Part shown: positions 19,627 through 27,552 of the stretch, piece after piece | How positions within the stretch are numbered: position 1 is the first letter of the stretch | Layout: each line of letters opens with the position of its first letter | Assembly: GCF_018688235.1 (NCBI RefSeq) | Contig: NZ_CP061313.1 | Location: 1,905,130 to 1,969,129, forward strand | Direction: 5' to 3' | DNA from: Polynucleobacter sp. AP-Nino-20-G2 | GTDB lineage: Bacteria; Pseudomonadota; Gammaproteobacteria; Burkholderiales; Burkholderiaceae | DNA length: 64,000 bases | Program-made: the position numbers and the translations under genes | Notes under the pieces: model-generated | Told to the model about the DNA's origin: nothing | What the model saw: the letters and a program-made list of their open reading frames with translations, nothing else | Databases searched by the model: none

Positions 19627-21861
19627 TTAGAATTTCACTCGTAATTCTGCGCCACCACCATACTCTTGACCATAACTATTGGTAGAGGCAACCACACCAA
19701 TGCGTGCAGAAACATCTTTAGAAATTCCGCCTTGAATACCTAGGCCAAACATATTGGATACAGGACCCATGTTTGCACCCACTTGAGTAAATGAGCCGTA
19801 AATTGGACTTGTTGCAGTAATGGAATGCGCTGAATTGCTGTTGGCATACCAGTCATAACCAAATTTATAAAACCCAATTAATGAGAGTGGGTTATTCACA
19901 CCTTTGAGCAACGGATACACAAAGTCAGCGCCCGCAAAGGTCACAGCTGTATATGCTGTTGCAGAATTTATCCCAAAGTTGAAGTCGTTGCCACCCTGCT
20001 CAGATACGCCACCCATCCATAACTGAGAATATGAAGCCCCCACAAACGGTGAAACCGTCACATCGCTAAATTGATATGCCTTAGCTAACTTTGCCGCGCC
20101 ATAAACACCATTGGTTTTATAAGAGCTTGTTGCATTCCCGCCAGTAAATAAACCAACACTCGGTGTATTTCGATTGGCATTGGTGTTGCCATACATGTAG
20201 CCCAAGGCACCAGAGAGCTTTACTTGCTCAGTAAAGTTATGCGCGCCATATAAACCAGCATAAAAATTGGTTGTGTTGAAGTTTTGAGTCACTTGCTGAC
20301 TCTCAGTCATTGAAGTGGTACCCGTGCCAGCGAATACACCATATCCACCGTCTTTAGTTCTCTTGATGTCTCCGCCAATAATGAGGTCATAAAGGTTATA
20401 TCCAAAACCTGCGAGATTGTTGTAATTATTCACTGTGCCTTTTACGGCCGCAGCATCAGCCCACACATATCGACCTTCATCATCTTGGTATACCTTGGTA
20501 GTTGGCGAAGAACTCATGGGAGTATGGATACGATCTATCACCGTATTTGTAATGTGCGCCATCTGCTCAAGACCAATGGTCATATTTGAGGAATAACCTT
20601 CAGCATGAACATTGATCAGTTGATTTACCTGGGAAGTTGTTAGGCCCTGAACCGCGCCCGCAAAAGTTGTGCCATTGGCAAGCGTAATATTGGCGCCCCC
20701 ATTCGTGGCTAAGGTATAGCCAGAAACGATTGAGCTGACCAGCGCATTTGTAGAGCTGCTGCCGATTATATTTGGAGTAATTGGGGATCCACTAGTAGTC
20801 GTTAGACTCCAATTTGTGCCGGCAGTATTTGACAGGCTCCATTGCGTCAACACAATTCCGCCGCCCAAGGTTCCTGAGGTATTTGCTAGATTCCCTGGAG
20901 TTATTCCGCTTAATACGTCTGCGTATGTATTAGATCGACTAATTGTTGATCCAGACCCAATTCCAAATGTCATCTTTCCATCAGTAGCGCCACTTGGTAC
21001 AACATTTGAAAAAGTGGTCTGGCCATAGCCTGAAAGGCTGTTGATGATAACTTTATAAGTTGAAGGCAGATGACCGCTATACGTTAAGTTATTTTGTGCA
21101 TTACTAAGAGTGCCAACAGATCCTAAGTTATTAATACTCACACTGCCAGAAGTTGCGCTCGAAATTACCCCCCTGTTATTGATGGCGCCGATCGAACCCC
21201 CACTTTCAATTTGAATGCCATTGGTTGCGAATGCTCCCATGGAATTTCCGCCGGAAATTGTTCCGGAATTATTTAATGTCCCAATCGAACCATTGCTACC
21301 AACCCATATCGCATAGGTTTGCCCGGAAATTGTTCCGGAATTATTCAATGTAGCAATAGATCCTGTGCCACCGATCACCATTCCATAGGCGGTCCCAGCA
21401 GTTGAAATACTGCCAGCATTAGTAAAGGTTCCGATACTTCCATAATTCTCTATTGCAGCAATTGAACTGCTGAGCGTGTTATAGGCATTGCTATAAATGG
21501 TGCCAGCATTTTGAAATGTATTCACAGATGACCCCAACCCAAGCACCAAACCGCTTCGGTTTCCCCCGGCTCCAGAAACGGCACTGATTAACCCATTATT
21601 TACAAATGAGGATACCCATATATTGTCATTCACATTAACCGCTGGATCTGACCCAAAGGTTGGAACATTAACCGTAACGCCGCTGTTAATAACAATGCCA
21701 CCAGTCTTGCTAGAGCCAACTGCTAGGGACTCACAACTAACCGAAATAATTAATGGGTCGCCCGCGTCGCTACATTGAGCAGCGAAGGTCGAATTGACAA
21801 CACAAACGGCTACCATTAAAAACATATTTCTCACGACACTCGCCAGCTTATTTTTCTTCAC
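19627..21861 (-). CDS. Autotransporter domain-containing outer-membrane protein
   Basis: A 744-residue type Va secretion protein. A signal peptide (about 1-27, ending NSTFAAQ) precedes a Gly/Ser/Asn/Thr-rich passenger. The passenger has short beta-helix-like repeats such as SIGTLNNSGTISGQTYAIW, two copies being 24 residues apart. The C-terminal ~280 residues form the beta-barrel translocator, ending in GGGAELRVKF with the terminal Phe used for barrel assembly. The passenger is short and has no recognisable catalytic motif; a surface or adhesive role is likely but unproven. A Cys-rich lipoprotein gene ends 8 bases upstream. Confidence 0.9.
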   Translation of the reverse strand: MKKNKLASVVRNMFLMVAVCVVNSTFAAQCSDAGDPLIISVSCESLAVGSSKTGGIVINSGVTVNVPTFGSDPAVNVNDNIWVSSFVNNGLISAVSGAGGNRSGLVLGLGSSVNTFQNAGTIYSNAYNTLSSSIAAIENYGSIGTFTNAGSISTAGTAYGMVIGGTGSIATLNNSGTISGQTYAIWVGSNGSIGTLNNSGTISGGNSMGAFATNGIQIESGGSIGAINNRGVISSATSGSVSINNLGSVGTLSNAQNNLTYSGHLPSTYKVIINSLSGYGQTTFSNVVPSGATDGKMTFGIGSGSTISRSNTYADVLSGITPGNLANTSGTLGGGIVLTQWSLSNTAGTNWSLTTTSGSPITPNIIGSSSTNALVSSIVSGYTLATNGGANITLANGTTFAGAVQGLTTSQVNQLINVHAEGYSSNMTIGLEQMAHITNTVIDRIHTPMSSSPTTKVYQDDEGRYVWADAAAVKGTVNNYNNLAGFGYNLYDLIIGGDIKRTKDGGYGVFAGTGTTSMTESQQVTQNFNTTNFYAGLYGAHNFTEQVKLSGALGYMYGNTNANRNTPSVGLFTGGNATSSYKTNGVYGAAKLAKAYQFSDVTVSPFVGASYSQLWMGGVSEQGGNDFNFGINSATAYTAVTFAGADFVYPLLKGVNNPLSLIGFYKFGYDWYANSNSAHSITATSPIYGSFTQVGANMGPVSNMFGLGIQGGISKDVSARIGVVASTNSYGQEYGGGAELRVKF
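21251..21360 (-). repeat. 72-bp (24-codon) repeats in the autotransporter passenger
   Basis: The string ccggaaattgttccggaatt occurs at 21251 and again at 21323, exactly 72 bases apart and in frame. The surrounding codons give two near-identical SI(A/G)TLNNSGTISG units, with weaker copies (SIGAINNRGVIS, SIGTFTNAGSIS) on either side. This is consistent with beta-helix rungs that expanded by duplication. Confidence 0.75.
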
Positions 21862-21869
21862 AATAGCGC

Positions 21870-22244
21870 TTACTCGTTTTTATATACATTGACTGTTCCA
21901 CCGCATGCGGCAAAGCACTGTCTATAGGATTCATCACACTGCCAATAATTTGGATTGACAGGGCAATACTGTGGATTAGGATTGCACCTCTTTACATCAT
22001 CATGACTCTGTGCGCGATTAACGCACGCTTGATAACTGAAGTGATTGTTTTGTTGGCACATATTTGCATTGTTTTGGGCCTGGGCTTGTACGGCGCCATA
22101 GCAAACATTTTTTGTATTCATGCATTGCATGACACAAGTTTTCCCAGTTTCAGTTGCCGGAGCGATGTACTCGTATCGGTACGAAGTGCATGAGCTCAGA
22201 CCAATGACAGTCAAATTTATAAGAATTAGCGATTTTAAATTCAT
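21870..22244 (-). CDS. Cysteine-rich lipoprotein of unknown function
   Basis: 124 residues. The lipoprotein signal (LILINLTVIGLSSCTSY) puts the lipidated Cys at about residue 19. The mature part holds ten further cysteines spaced through an Asn/Gln-rich chain (CVMQCMNTKNVC, MCQQNN, QACVNR, RCNPNPQYCPVN, QCDESYRQCFAACGG), enough for five disulfides. The stop codon is 8 bases before the autotransporter start, so the two are almost certainly cotranscribed. I do not recognise the family. It may help passenger folding or surface display, which is inference from position only. Confidence 0.8.
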   Translation of the reverse strand: MNLKSLILINLTVIGLSSCTSYRYEYIAPATETGKTCVMQCMNTKNVCYGAVQAQAQNNANMCQQNNHFSYQACVNRAQSHDDVKRCNPNPQYCPVNPNYWQCDESYRQCFAACGGTVNVYKNE

Positions 22245-22249
22245 TTTGT

Positions 22250-22259
22250 TAACATGTTA
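22250..22259. promoter_or_regulatory. Palindrome between lipoprotein and TetR genes (candidate operator)
   Basis: TAACATGTTA is a perfect 10-base palindrome lying between the divergent start codons at 22244 and 22254 and covering the latter ATG. Its place suits a site for the neighbouring TetR-type regulator. It is short and could be chance. Confidence 0.35.
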
Positions 22260-22889
22260 TCTATATACCCACAATTATTACATGCAAATTCGGCTCAACA
22301 CCTTAAATTGAAAGCCTCCGGCCCCTCTAAAACCATCAAGACCGAGGAACGTAAGTCTGAAGTGATCAATATCGCCCATCGATTGTTCGAAACGCGAGGA
22401 TACGAGGCTGTGGGTGTGCGAGAAATTGCTAAAGAAGCTGGTATCAGCCCAATGCAGGTCTATAGACTCGGTCTAGACAAGCAAGATTTGCTTGCCGAAG
22501 TCATTTTGATCGTCAATCAAGAAATCATTGATGCCATCAAGCCTTTTGTAGCGGGTAAATCAAAAACCGCTGCCGACTATATTGAGAGATACCTTCTTGA
22601 TCTCTACGCCAAAGATATTGCCATCAAAAGTATTCGTAAAGAGGGTGCGGCTTTTGGCTGGAAGTGGTCTACCAATTATGAGCAATTCATTATTGCTCAA
22701 CTCATGCAGATCTTGAAGCCGATCTCTGACTGCTTAACCCACTATCAATACGACGATATTGAGGCTAGGTGTTACGCTATTTGGTCTCTTTACTATGTTG
22801 GCTATCGCAACGCAGTCATGAATAACGCTAGTGCAGCCCAGTGTCTTGAAGGCATTAGGCCAAGCCTAAGCATTTGTTTAAAGAAATAA
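22254..22889 (+). CDS. TetR/AcrR family transcriptional regulator
   Basis: 211 residues from the ATG at 22254. A TTG at 22308 would remove 18 weak residues and leave room for a divergent promoter. The N-terminal helix-turn-helix (AHRLFETRGYEAVGVREIAK, then EAGISPMQVYRL) is clear. The C-terminal ligand domain is not similar to any I can name. The divergent lipoprotein-autotransporter pair starts only 9 bases away, making it the obvious candidate target. A small exported protein gene follows on the same strand. Confidence 0.87.
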   Translation: MLSIYPQLLHANSAQHLKLKASGPSKTIKTEERKSEVINIAHRLFETRGYEAVGVREIAKEAGISPMQVYRLGLDKQDLLAEVILIVNQEIIDAIKPFVAGKSKTAADYIERYLLDLYAKDIAIKSIRKEGAAFGWKWSTNYEQFIIAQLMQILKPISDCLTHYQYDDIEARCYAIWSLYYVGYRNAVMNNASAAQCLEGIRPSLSICLKK

Positions 22890-22908
22890 AAATTAGAGGG
22901 AAAGATTG

Positions 22909-23241
22909 ATGAAAAAAATTCTGTTATTGCTTGCGGTGACTTTCTCAAACATTTCTTTTGCCATTGAGAATGCCGAAGGCATTGTGTACTGTCATGGCAA
23001 AACGGTGGTTGAGTATCGCTTGATCAACCCAGAGAAAGATGGCACGGCCTCAGATGTCGACTTGACTGTGAATGGAAAAACGAAACGCTTCATGACGGCC
23101 TACTCTTGGTTTGGCTCATACCAGGCCACCCCCAAGGGCTTTAAGTTCGCCATTCTTGGGGAGAAGCAATTTGATCCATTGCTAGTATTTAATGATCGCC
23201 TAGAAGATGCCAAGAAGAATAAATACAAACAGTGCAACTGA
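22909..23241 (+). CDS. Small exported protein of unknown function
   Basis: About 110 residues from the ATG at 22909, with AGAGGG at 22895-22900. A Sec signal peptide (KKILLLLAVTFSNISFAIE) is cleaved near residue 19. The mature protein has two cysteines (VYCHGK and the penultimate Cys in YKQCN) that could pair. There is no known domain. It follows the TetR gene by 19 bases and is probably cotranscribed. Confidence 0.75.
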   Translation: MKKILLLLAVTFSNISFAIENAEGIVYCHGKTVVEYRLINPEKDGTASDVDLTVNGKTKRFMTAYSWFGSYQATPKGFKFAILGEKQFDPLLVFNDRLEDAKKNKYKQCN

Positions 23242-23250
23242 ACTAGCTTG

Positions 23251-24114
23251 TTATCTAGGAATCTTTCCAAAGCTTCCACTATTGAAATCTTGCATCGCCT
23301 GAGCAATCTCTTCTTGGGTGTTCATGACAAAAGGTCCGTAGCCTGTAATGGGCTCATCAATCGGTTCGCCACTCAGTAGCAATGCAATGGAATCCTCCAA
23401 GGCATGAACTAGAATATCTTGCCCCTGATTGCTAAACATCAACATCTGCGCATCTTTAGCTAGCGCGCCCTCACCAGCCTCAACAGTACCCTTTAATACT
23501 GCGAGCGATGTATTCCAGCCCTCGGGGACTGGGATAGTGACAGTACCCTTCTTCAACTTCAAGTCCACTACATTCAAGGGAGTAAACGTACGGGCTGGTC
23601 CTGCATGACCATTAAATTCACCGGCAATGATCCGAGCCTGTCCTGCTTCACCCTGTAGATTAATAGTGGGAATCTGCTTATCCAAAATCGCCTGGTAAGC
23701 CGGCGGTGTCATTTTATGTTTTGCAGGTAGATTTACCCAGAGCTGCACCATTTCTAAAGTTCCGCCACTTTTAGCAAAACCTTCTGAGTGAAACTCTTCG
23801 TGCAAGATGCCGGAGCCTGCTGTCATCCACTGAACATCGCCGGGACCAATTGTTCCGCCCTGACCTGTGGAATCTTTATGCGCTACTTCACCCTCATAAA
23901 CAATGGTGACTGTTTCAAAACCGCGATGGGGGTGTGAGCCCACACCCTTACGATCGGCCGTTGGGGGAAAGTCGGCTGGTCCAGCGTAATCGAGCATCAA
24001 AAAAGGGCTCATTTGTTTTCCTAGATTTTGATAGAAAAACAAGGTGCGCACGGGAAAGCCATCACCCACCCAATGACCACGATCATTACCCTGAATGCCA
24101 ATGACTTTCTTCAT
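23251..24114 (-). CDS. Pirin family protein (putative quercetin 2,3-dioxygenase type)
   Basis: About 287 residues from the ATG at 24114, which has GGGGGA 4-9 bases upstream. This bicupin has the metal-binding His cluster in SHPHRGFETVT, VAHKDSTG and HEEFHSEG, and the typical DYAGPADFPP region. Pirins bind iron and may oxidise quinone- or flavonol-like compounds. It is the last gene of the MarR-DoxX-flavodoxin-pirin run, pointing to quinone or electrophile stress rather than flavonoid use. Confidence 0.88.
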   Translation of the reverse strand: MKKVIGIQGNDRGHWVGDGFPVRTLFFYQNLGKQMSPFLMLDYAGPADFPPTADRKGVGSHPHRGFETVTIVYEGEVAHKDSTGQGGTIGPGDVQWMTAGSGILHEEFHSEGFAKSGGTLEMVQLWVNLPAKHKMTPPAYQAILDKQIPTINLQGEAGQARIIAGEFNGHAGPARTFTPLNVVDLKLKKGTVTIPVPEGWNTSLAVLKGTVEAGEGALAKDAQMLMFSNQGQDILVHALEDSIALLLSGEPIDEPITGYGPFVMNTQEEIAQAMQDFNSGSFGKIPR

Positions 24115-24148
24115 AAATCCCCCAATAACCAATCAAGACTTAATAAGC

Positions 24149-24706
24149 TTACTTACCTTTGAATTGGCCAGCAACTTTAGCAATGCGCTCACCGTACAGG
24201 CGTGCAGTTTCTAAGTCACCTGCGTTCACTTCATCAGCACTTGCATCTGAAGGAGTTTGCATCATTGCGCCAGCAAAAGAACCTACATAGTTCACGTCAT
24301 CACGCTTAGCAGCTTTTGCATTGGAAGGCATCAAGCCAGTACCAACCCAAATGCCAGAATGCTGCATAGCTAAGGTAAAAAAGTAATGCAATGTGGAATG
24401 CTTGTCACCATTCATAGTGGCAGAGTTAGTAAAGCCACCAAAAATCTTGTCTTTCCACTGTTGTGTAAACCACGGCTTAGAACTAGCATCAGCAAACTTC
24501 TTAAATTGCCAGCTCACAGTCCCCATGTAGGTGGGTGAGCCAAATATGATGGCATCTGCAGCATTTAATGTTTCCCACTGCGCATCGGTAATATTGCCTT
24601 CTGCATCGATAGCTACCAATGTACCATTCGCACCCTTTGCCACTGCTTCCGCTTGTTTAACGGTATGGCCATAACCACTATGAAATACAACGGCTACTGT
24701 AGTCAT
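24149..24706 (-). CDS. Flavodoxin family protein / WrbA-like NAD(P)H:quinone oxidoreductase
   Basis: 185 residues. The FMN-binding P-loop is VVFHSGYGHTVKQAEAVA near residue 7-24, followed by FGSPTYMGTVSWQFKKF and GGFTNSATMNGDKHSTL, as in WrbA-like proteins. It probably carries out two-electron reduction of quinones with FMN. DoxX and pirin flank it in one operon under a MarR-type gene. Confidence 0.87.
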   Translation of the reverse strand: MTTVAVVFHSGYGHTVKQAEAVAKGANGTLVAIDAEGNITDAQWETLNAADAIIFGSPTYMGTVSWQFKKFADASSKPWFTQQWKDKIFGGFTNSATMNGDKHSTLHYFFTLAMQHSGIWVGTGLMPSNAKAAKRDDVNYVGSFAGAMMQTPSDASADEVNAGDLETARLYGERIAKVAGQFKGK

Positions 24707-24730
24707 TTTATTTTCCTTAAATGAATGAAA

Positions 24731-25141
24731 TTAATTCGCTGCTTTACGACCATCAATGCTGAAGTTACCTGCGCCAGCTGAAGCTAGAACTAACAAACCA
24801 CCCATTACTGCAATGTTCTTGAAGAACAGTAATTGTGCGATGAATGCAGCATCTGCAGGAGCAGCCCAAAATGCATGGCCAGTAACAGCCGCTACCAATG
24901 TAAAGATGGCCATGATGATGGCAACTACTCGTGTTTGGAATCCTACGATCAATGCAGTGCTTCCCAACACTTCAATCACAATGGTTACTACCAGTGCAAA
25001 TACTGGGGCAGGAATGCCTAATGATGCGAAGTAGCCCAATGTACCCTCAAACCCAGCAATCTTTCCTAGGCCTGCTGGCAAAAATAAAGCAACGATTAGC
25101 AATCGGCCGATGAGGTTGAGTGCGCTTTGATATGTGTTCAT
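24731..25141 (-). CDS. DoxX family membrane protein
   Basis: 136 residues with four membrane helices. The N-terminal LIGRLLIVALFLPAGLGKIAGFEGT and VALIVGFQTR-type segments are typical of DoxX/YphA-like proteins. The family is linked to quinone or thiol stress membrane complexes in other bacteria; the precise role is unresolved. It lies between the MarR and flavodoxin genes. Confidence 0.88.
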   Translation of the reverse strand: MNTYQSALNLIGRLLIVALFLPAGLGKIAGFEGTLGYFASLGIPAPVFALVVTIVIEVLGSTALIVGFQTRVVAIIMAIFTLVAAVTGHAFWAAPADAAFIAQLLFFKNIAVMGGLLVLASAGAGNFSIDGRKAAN

Positions 25142-25173
25142 GTAATGCTCCTTTTTATTTACTGGTATGTGAA

Positions 25174-25590
25174 TTAATTAAAAATTGCTTTTACTTCTCG
25201 TAAAACCGTTACTGCTTGTTCCAATTCTTTTTTACTAAGCTTACTAAATGCCTTCCCCAGATACTCAATATGCTCTGGGAATACTTTCTTAAACAACTTG
25301 TCGCCAGATTTAGTGAGTCCAATCTTGTAACTCCTTCCATCTTCTACATTCACAAATTTCTCGATAAGTCCTTTTGCCTCCAATCTCTCAAGCACTCCAG
25401 TCATCGTGCCCTTCGAAACCAGGGTTTTTTCACCAAGCTCCTTGCAGGTCATTGGCGGTTGATTGCCCAAAGTGGCCACAATATCGAACTGGGTCATGGT
25501 TAAACCCATCTCTTTTACATGACTTCCCGAATGCGCCTCAAAGGCCTGGTAGGTCTGCGCCAACTCTTTCACCAGTGACAGGTAATTCAT
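25174..25590 (-). CDS. MarR family transcriptional regulator
   Basis: 138 residues from the ATG at 25590 (GAAAG upstream). A longer in-frame start at 25695 would run through the promoter region and is unlikely. The winged helix-turn-helix is clear: MTQFDIVATLGNQPPMTCKE, then KGTMTGVLERLEAKGLIEKF and the wing DGRSYKIGLTKSG. It likely represses its own operon (DoxX, flavodoxin, pirin) through the palindromic sites in 25621-25653 and is released by quinones, oxidants or phenolic ligands. The inducer is inferred. Confidence 0.88.
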   Translation of the reverse strand: MNYLSLVKELAQTYQAFEAHSGSHVKEMGLTMTQFDIVATLGNQPPMTCKELGEKTLVSKGTMTGVLERLEAKGLIEKFVNVEDGRSYKIGLTKSGDKLFKKVFPEHIEYLGKAFSKLSKKELEQAVTVLREVKAIFN

Positions 25591-25620
25591 AAGAACTTTC
25601 AATAATTTAGTCTGTATGCG

Positions 25621-25653
25621 AACTAGTTTAGTACTAACTCGTACTAATTGCAA
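25621..25653 (-). promoter_or_regulatory. Promoter with overlapping MarR operator candidates
   Basis: Minus strand: -35 TTGCAA (25653-25648), a 17-base spacer and -10 TAAACT (25630-25625). The spacer consists of TTAGTAC-GAG-TTAGTAC, two direct copies 10 bases apart. The second copy lies in the palindrome TTAGTACTAA (25628-25637), and AACTAGTT (25621-25628) is a further palindrome. The arrangement is what one expects for an autoregulated marR promoter. Confidence 0.65.
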
Positions 25654-25692
25654 GGCCCTATTCACTATCAGGAAATAGATGGGGTTAATGGT

Positions 25693-25714
25693 CATAGGGC
25701 CGCAAAGCCCTATG
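25693..25714 (-). terminator. Stem-loop after glmS (terminator or processing site)
   Basis: CATAGGGC and GCCCTATG form an 8-bp perfect stem around a 6-base loop, 7 bases past the glmS stop codon. There is no T-run after it on the minus strand, so it may be a weak terminator or an mRNA-stabilising structure. Confidence 0.5.
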
Positions 25715-25719
25715 GAGAC

Positions 25720-27552
25720 TTACTCGACGGTAACTGACTTTGCTAGATTGCGCGGCTTATCCACGTCAGTCCCAAGGGCACAAGCCGTGTGATACGACAA
25801 GAGCTGCAAGGGAACGACATGCAGAATTGGTGAGAGATTGCCATAGTGCTCAGGCAAGCGAATGACATTGATGCCTTCGCTGCTGCTGATATCAGTATCT
25901 TGATCAGCAAAAACATACAGCTTACCGCCCCGAGCCTTTACTTCCTGCATATTGGATTTGAGCTTCTCTAGAAGGTCGTCTTTTGGGGCGACCGTTACTA
26001 CAGGCATCTTTTCAGTCACTAGAGCAAGGGGGCCATGCTTCAGCTCGCCTGCCGGGTAAGCCTCAGCATGAATATACGAAATCTCTTTGAGCTTGAGGGC
26101 ACCCTCAAGCGCGATGGGGTAATGCATCCCACGGCCTAGAAATAAAGCATTCTCACATTTAGAGAATGCATTACTCCAAGCAATAATTTGGGGCTCAAGC
26201 GCCAAGACCGCATGCAACGCTTTTGGTAAGTGGCGTAAATCTCTTAAAAGCTCTTTTTCACGCTCAGGACTCACTTTGCCAGCACGCTTAGCCAATGACA
26301 CCGCCAAAAGATACAACGCGACCAACTGGGTAGTAAATGCCTTCGTGGAAGCAACGCCAATCTCTGTGCCAGCCTTGGTTAAGAAATTCCACTTAGTCTC
26401 ACGAACCATGGCGCTACTAGCAACATTACAAATTGCCAGGGTGTATTGATGCCCCAAGGATTGCGCATGACGCAAAGCAGCCAAGGTATCAGCGGTTTCA
26501 CCAGATTGAGAAACCACCACCACTAAAGCGTTTGGATTCGGAACGGTTGTGCGATAGCGATACTCGCTCGCAATCTCTACCTGTGTCGGAATTCCAGCAA
26601 GATCTTCCAGCCAATACTTCGCAACACAAGCTGAGTAGTAGCTGGTGCCACAAGCTAAGATGAGGATCTGATCAAATTTTTGCCACTCTTCTGAATCAGC
26701 ATTAAAGAGTTCAGGACCAAAACTAGCGATATTGGCCAGCGTATCTCCAATTGCCCTAGGCTGCTCGAAAATCTCTTTTTGCATGTAATGCTGATAAGGG
26801 CCAAGATCAACAGAGTCAGCCTGCGCTGGCATAGCCTTATGTTCTCTCTGAGCCGCTTGACCCGCTTGATCAATAATCTCAACACTATCAGCCTTCAGAA
26901 TGGCAACATCACCTTCTTCCAGATACATCATAGAGTGCGCCCTACCCGCAAGGGCTAAAGCGTCGGAAGCCAAGAAGTTTTCATTCTCACCAAGCGCGAC
27001 CACAAGTGGAGATCCAACGCGCGCGCCCACCAACATGTCGGGACGATCTTGCGCAATGACACCAATAGCATAAGCGCCATGCAATCGTGGCAGCACCGAT
27101 CTCACGGAGGCAACTAAATCTGCTTGCTTGCTCGATATATAAGCTTGATGAATCAGATGAGCAATCACTTCTGTATCGGTCTCTGAGGTGAACTCATATC
27201 CAGCAGATTTCAACTCCGCACGAAGTGATTCGTAATTTTCAATGATGCCGTTATGAACCACTGCAATCAATCCACCAGAAATATGGGGATGGGCATTTTG
27301 TGTATCAGGCTTACCATGCGTCGCCCAGCGTGTATGCGCAATACCTAAAGTGCCTCGGAAATCCTTGCCCTGCTCGGCCAATTCAGAAACGCGCGCTGTT
27401 GTCCGCGCACGTTCAATGGGGTGTTTTGCGTCATCACCATTGATCACCGCGAAGCCACATGAATCATAGCCTCGGTATTCAAGACGACGAAGCCCTTCGA
27501 TTAAGACATCGACAATATTTTCACGTGATGCTGCGCCAACAATTCCGCACAT
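25720..27552 (-). CDS. glmS: Glucosamine-6-phosphate synthase (isomerizing)
   Basis: 610 residues, full length. The mature N-terminal Cys nucleophile is in MCGIVGAAS, with [13 protein letters not shown] and HNGIIENY motifs of the class II glutaminase domain. Two SIS isomerase domains ([31 protein letters not shown]) and the C-terminal KSVTVE follow. It makes glucosamine-6-phosphate from fructose-6-phosphate and glutamine, the first step to UDP-GlcNAc. The start shares one base with the glmU stop, so translation is coupled. No glmS ribozyme is visible, nor is there room for one. Confidence 0.97.
   Translation of the reverse strand: MCGIVGAASRENIVDVLIEGLRRLEYRGYDSCGFAVINGDDAKHPIERARTTARVSELAEQGKDFRGTLGIAHTRWATHGKPDTQNAHPHISGGLIAVVHNGIIENYESLRAELKSAGYEFTSETDTEVIAHLIHQAYISSKQADLVASVRSVLPRLHGAYAIGVIAQDRPDMLVGARVGSPLVVALGENENFLASDALALAGRAHSMMYLEEGDVAILKADSVEIIDQAGQAAQREHKAMPAQADSVDLGPYQHYMQKEIFEQPRAIGDTLANIASFGPELFNADSEEWQKFDQILILACGTSYYSACVAKYWLEDLAGIPTQVEIASEYRYRTTVPNPNALVVVVSQSGETADTLAALRHAQSLGHQYTLAICNVASSAMVRETKWNFLTKAGTEIGVASTKAFTTQLVALYLLAVSLAKRAGKVSPEREKELLRDLRHLPKALHAVLALEPQIIAWSNAFSKCENALFLGRGMHYPIALEGALKLKEISYIHAEAYPAGELKHGPLALVTEKMPVVTVAPKDDLLEKLKSNMQEVKARGGKLYVFADQDTDISSSEGINVIRLPEHYGNLSPILHVVPLQLLSYHTACALGTDVDKPRNLAKSVTVE

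Noticed and set aside
26433..26885. Various opposite-strand open frames of 60-180 codons inside large genes (for example inside glmS, metH, ahcY and metK)
   Set aside because: All are mirror or shifted frames of well-conserved genes, with no family resemblance and no ribosome binding sites.
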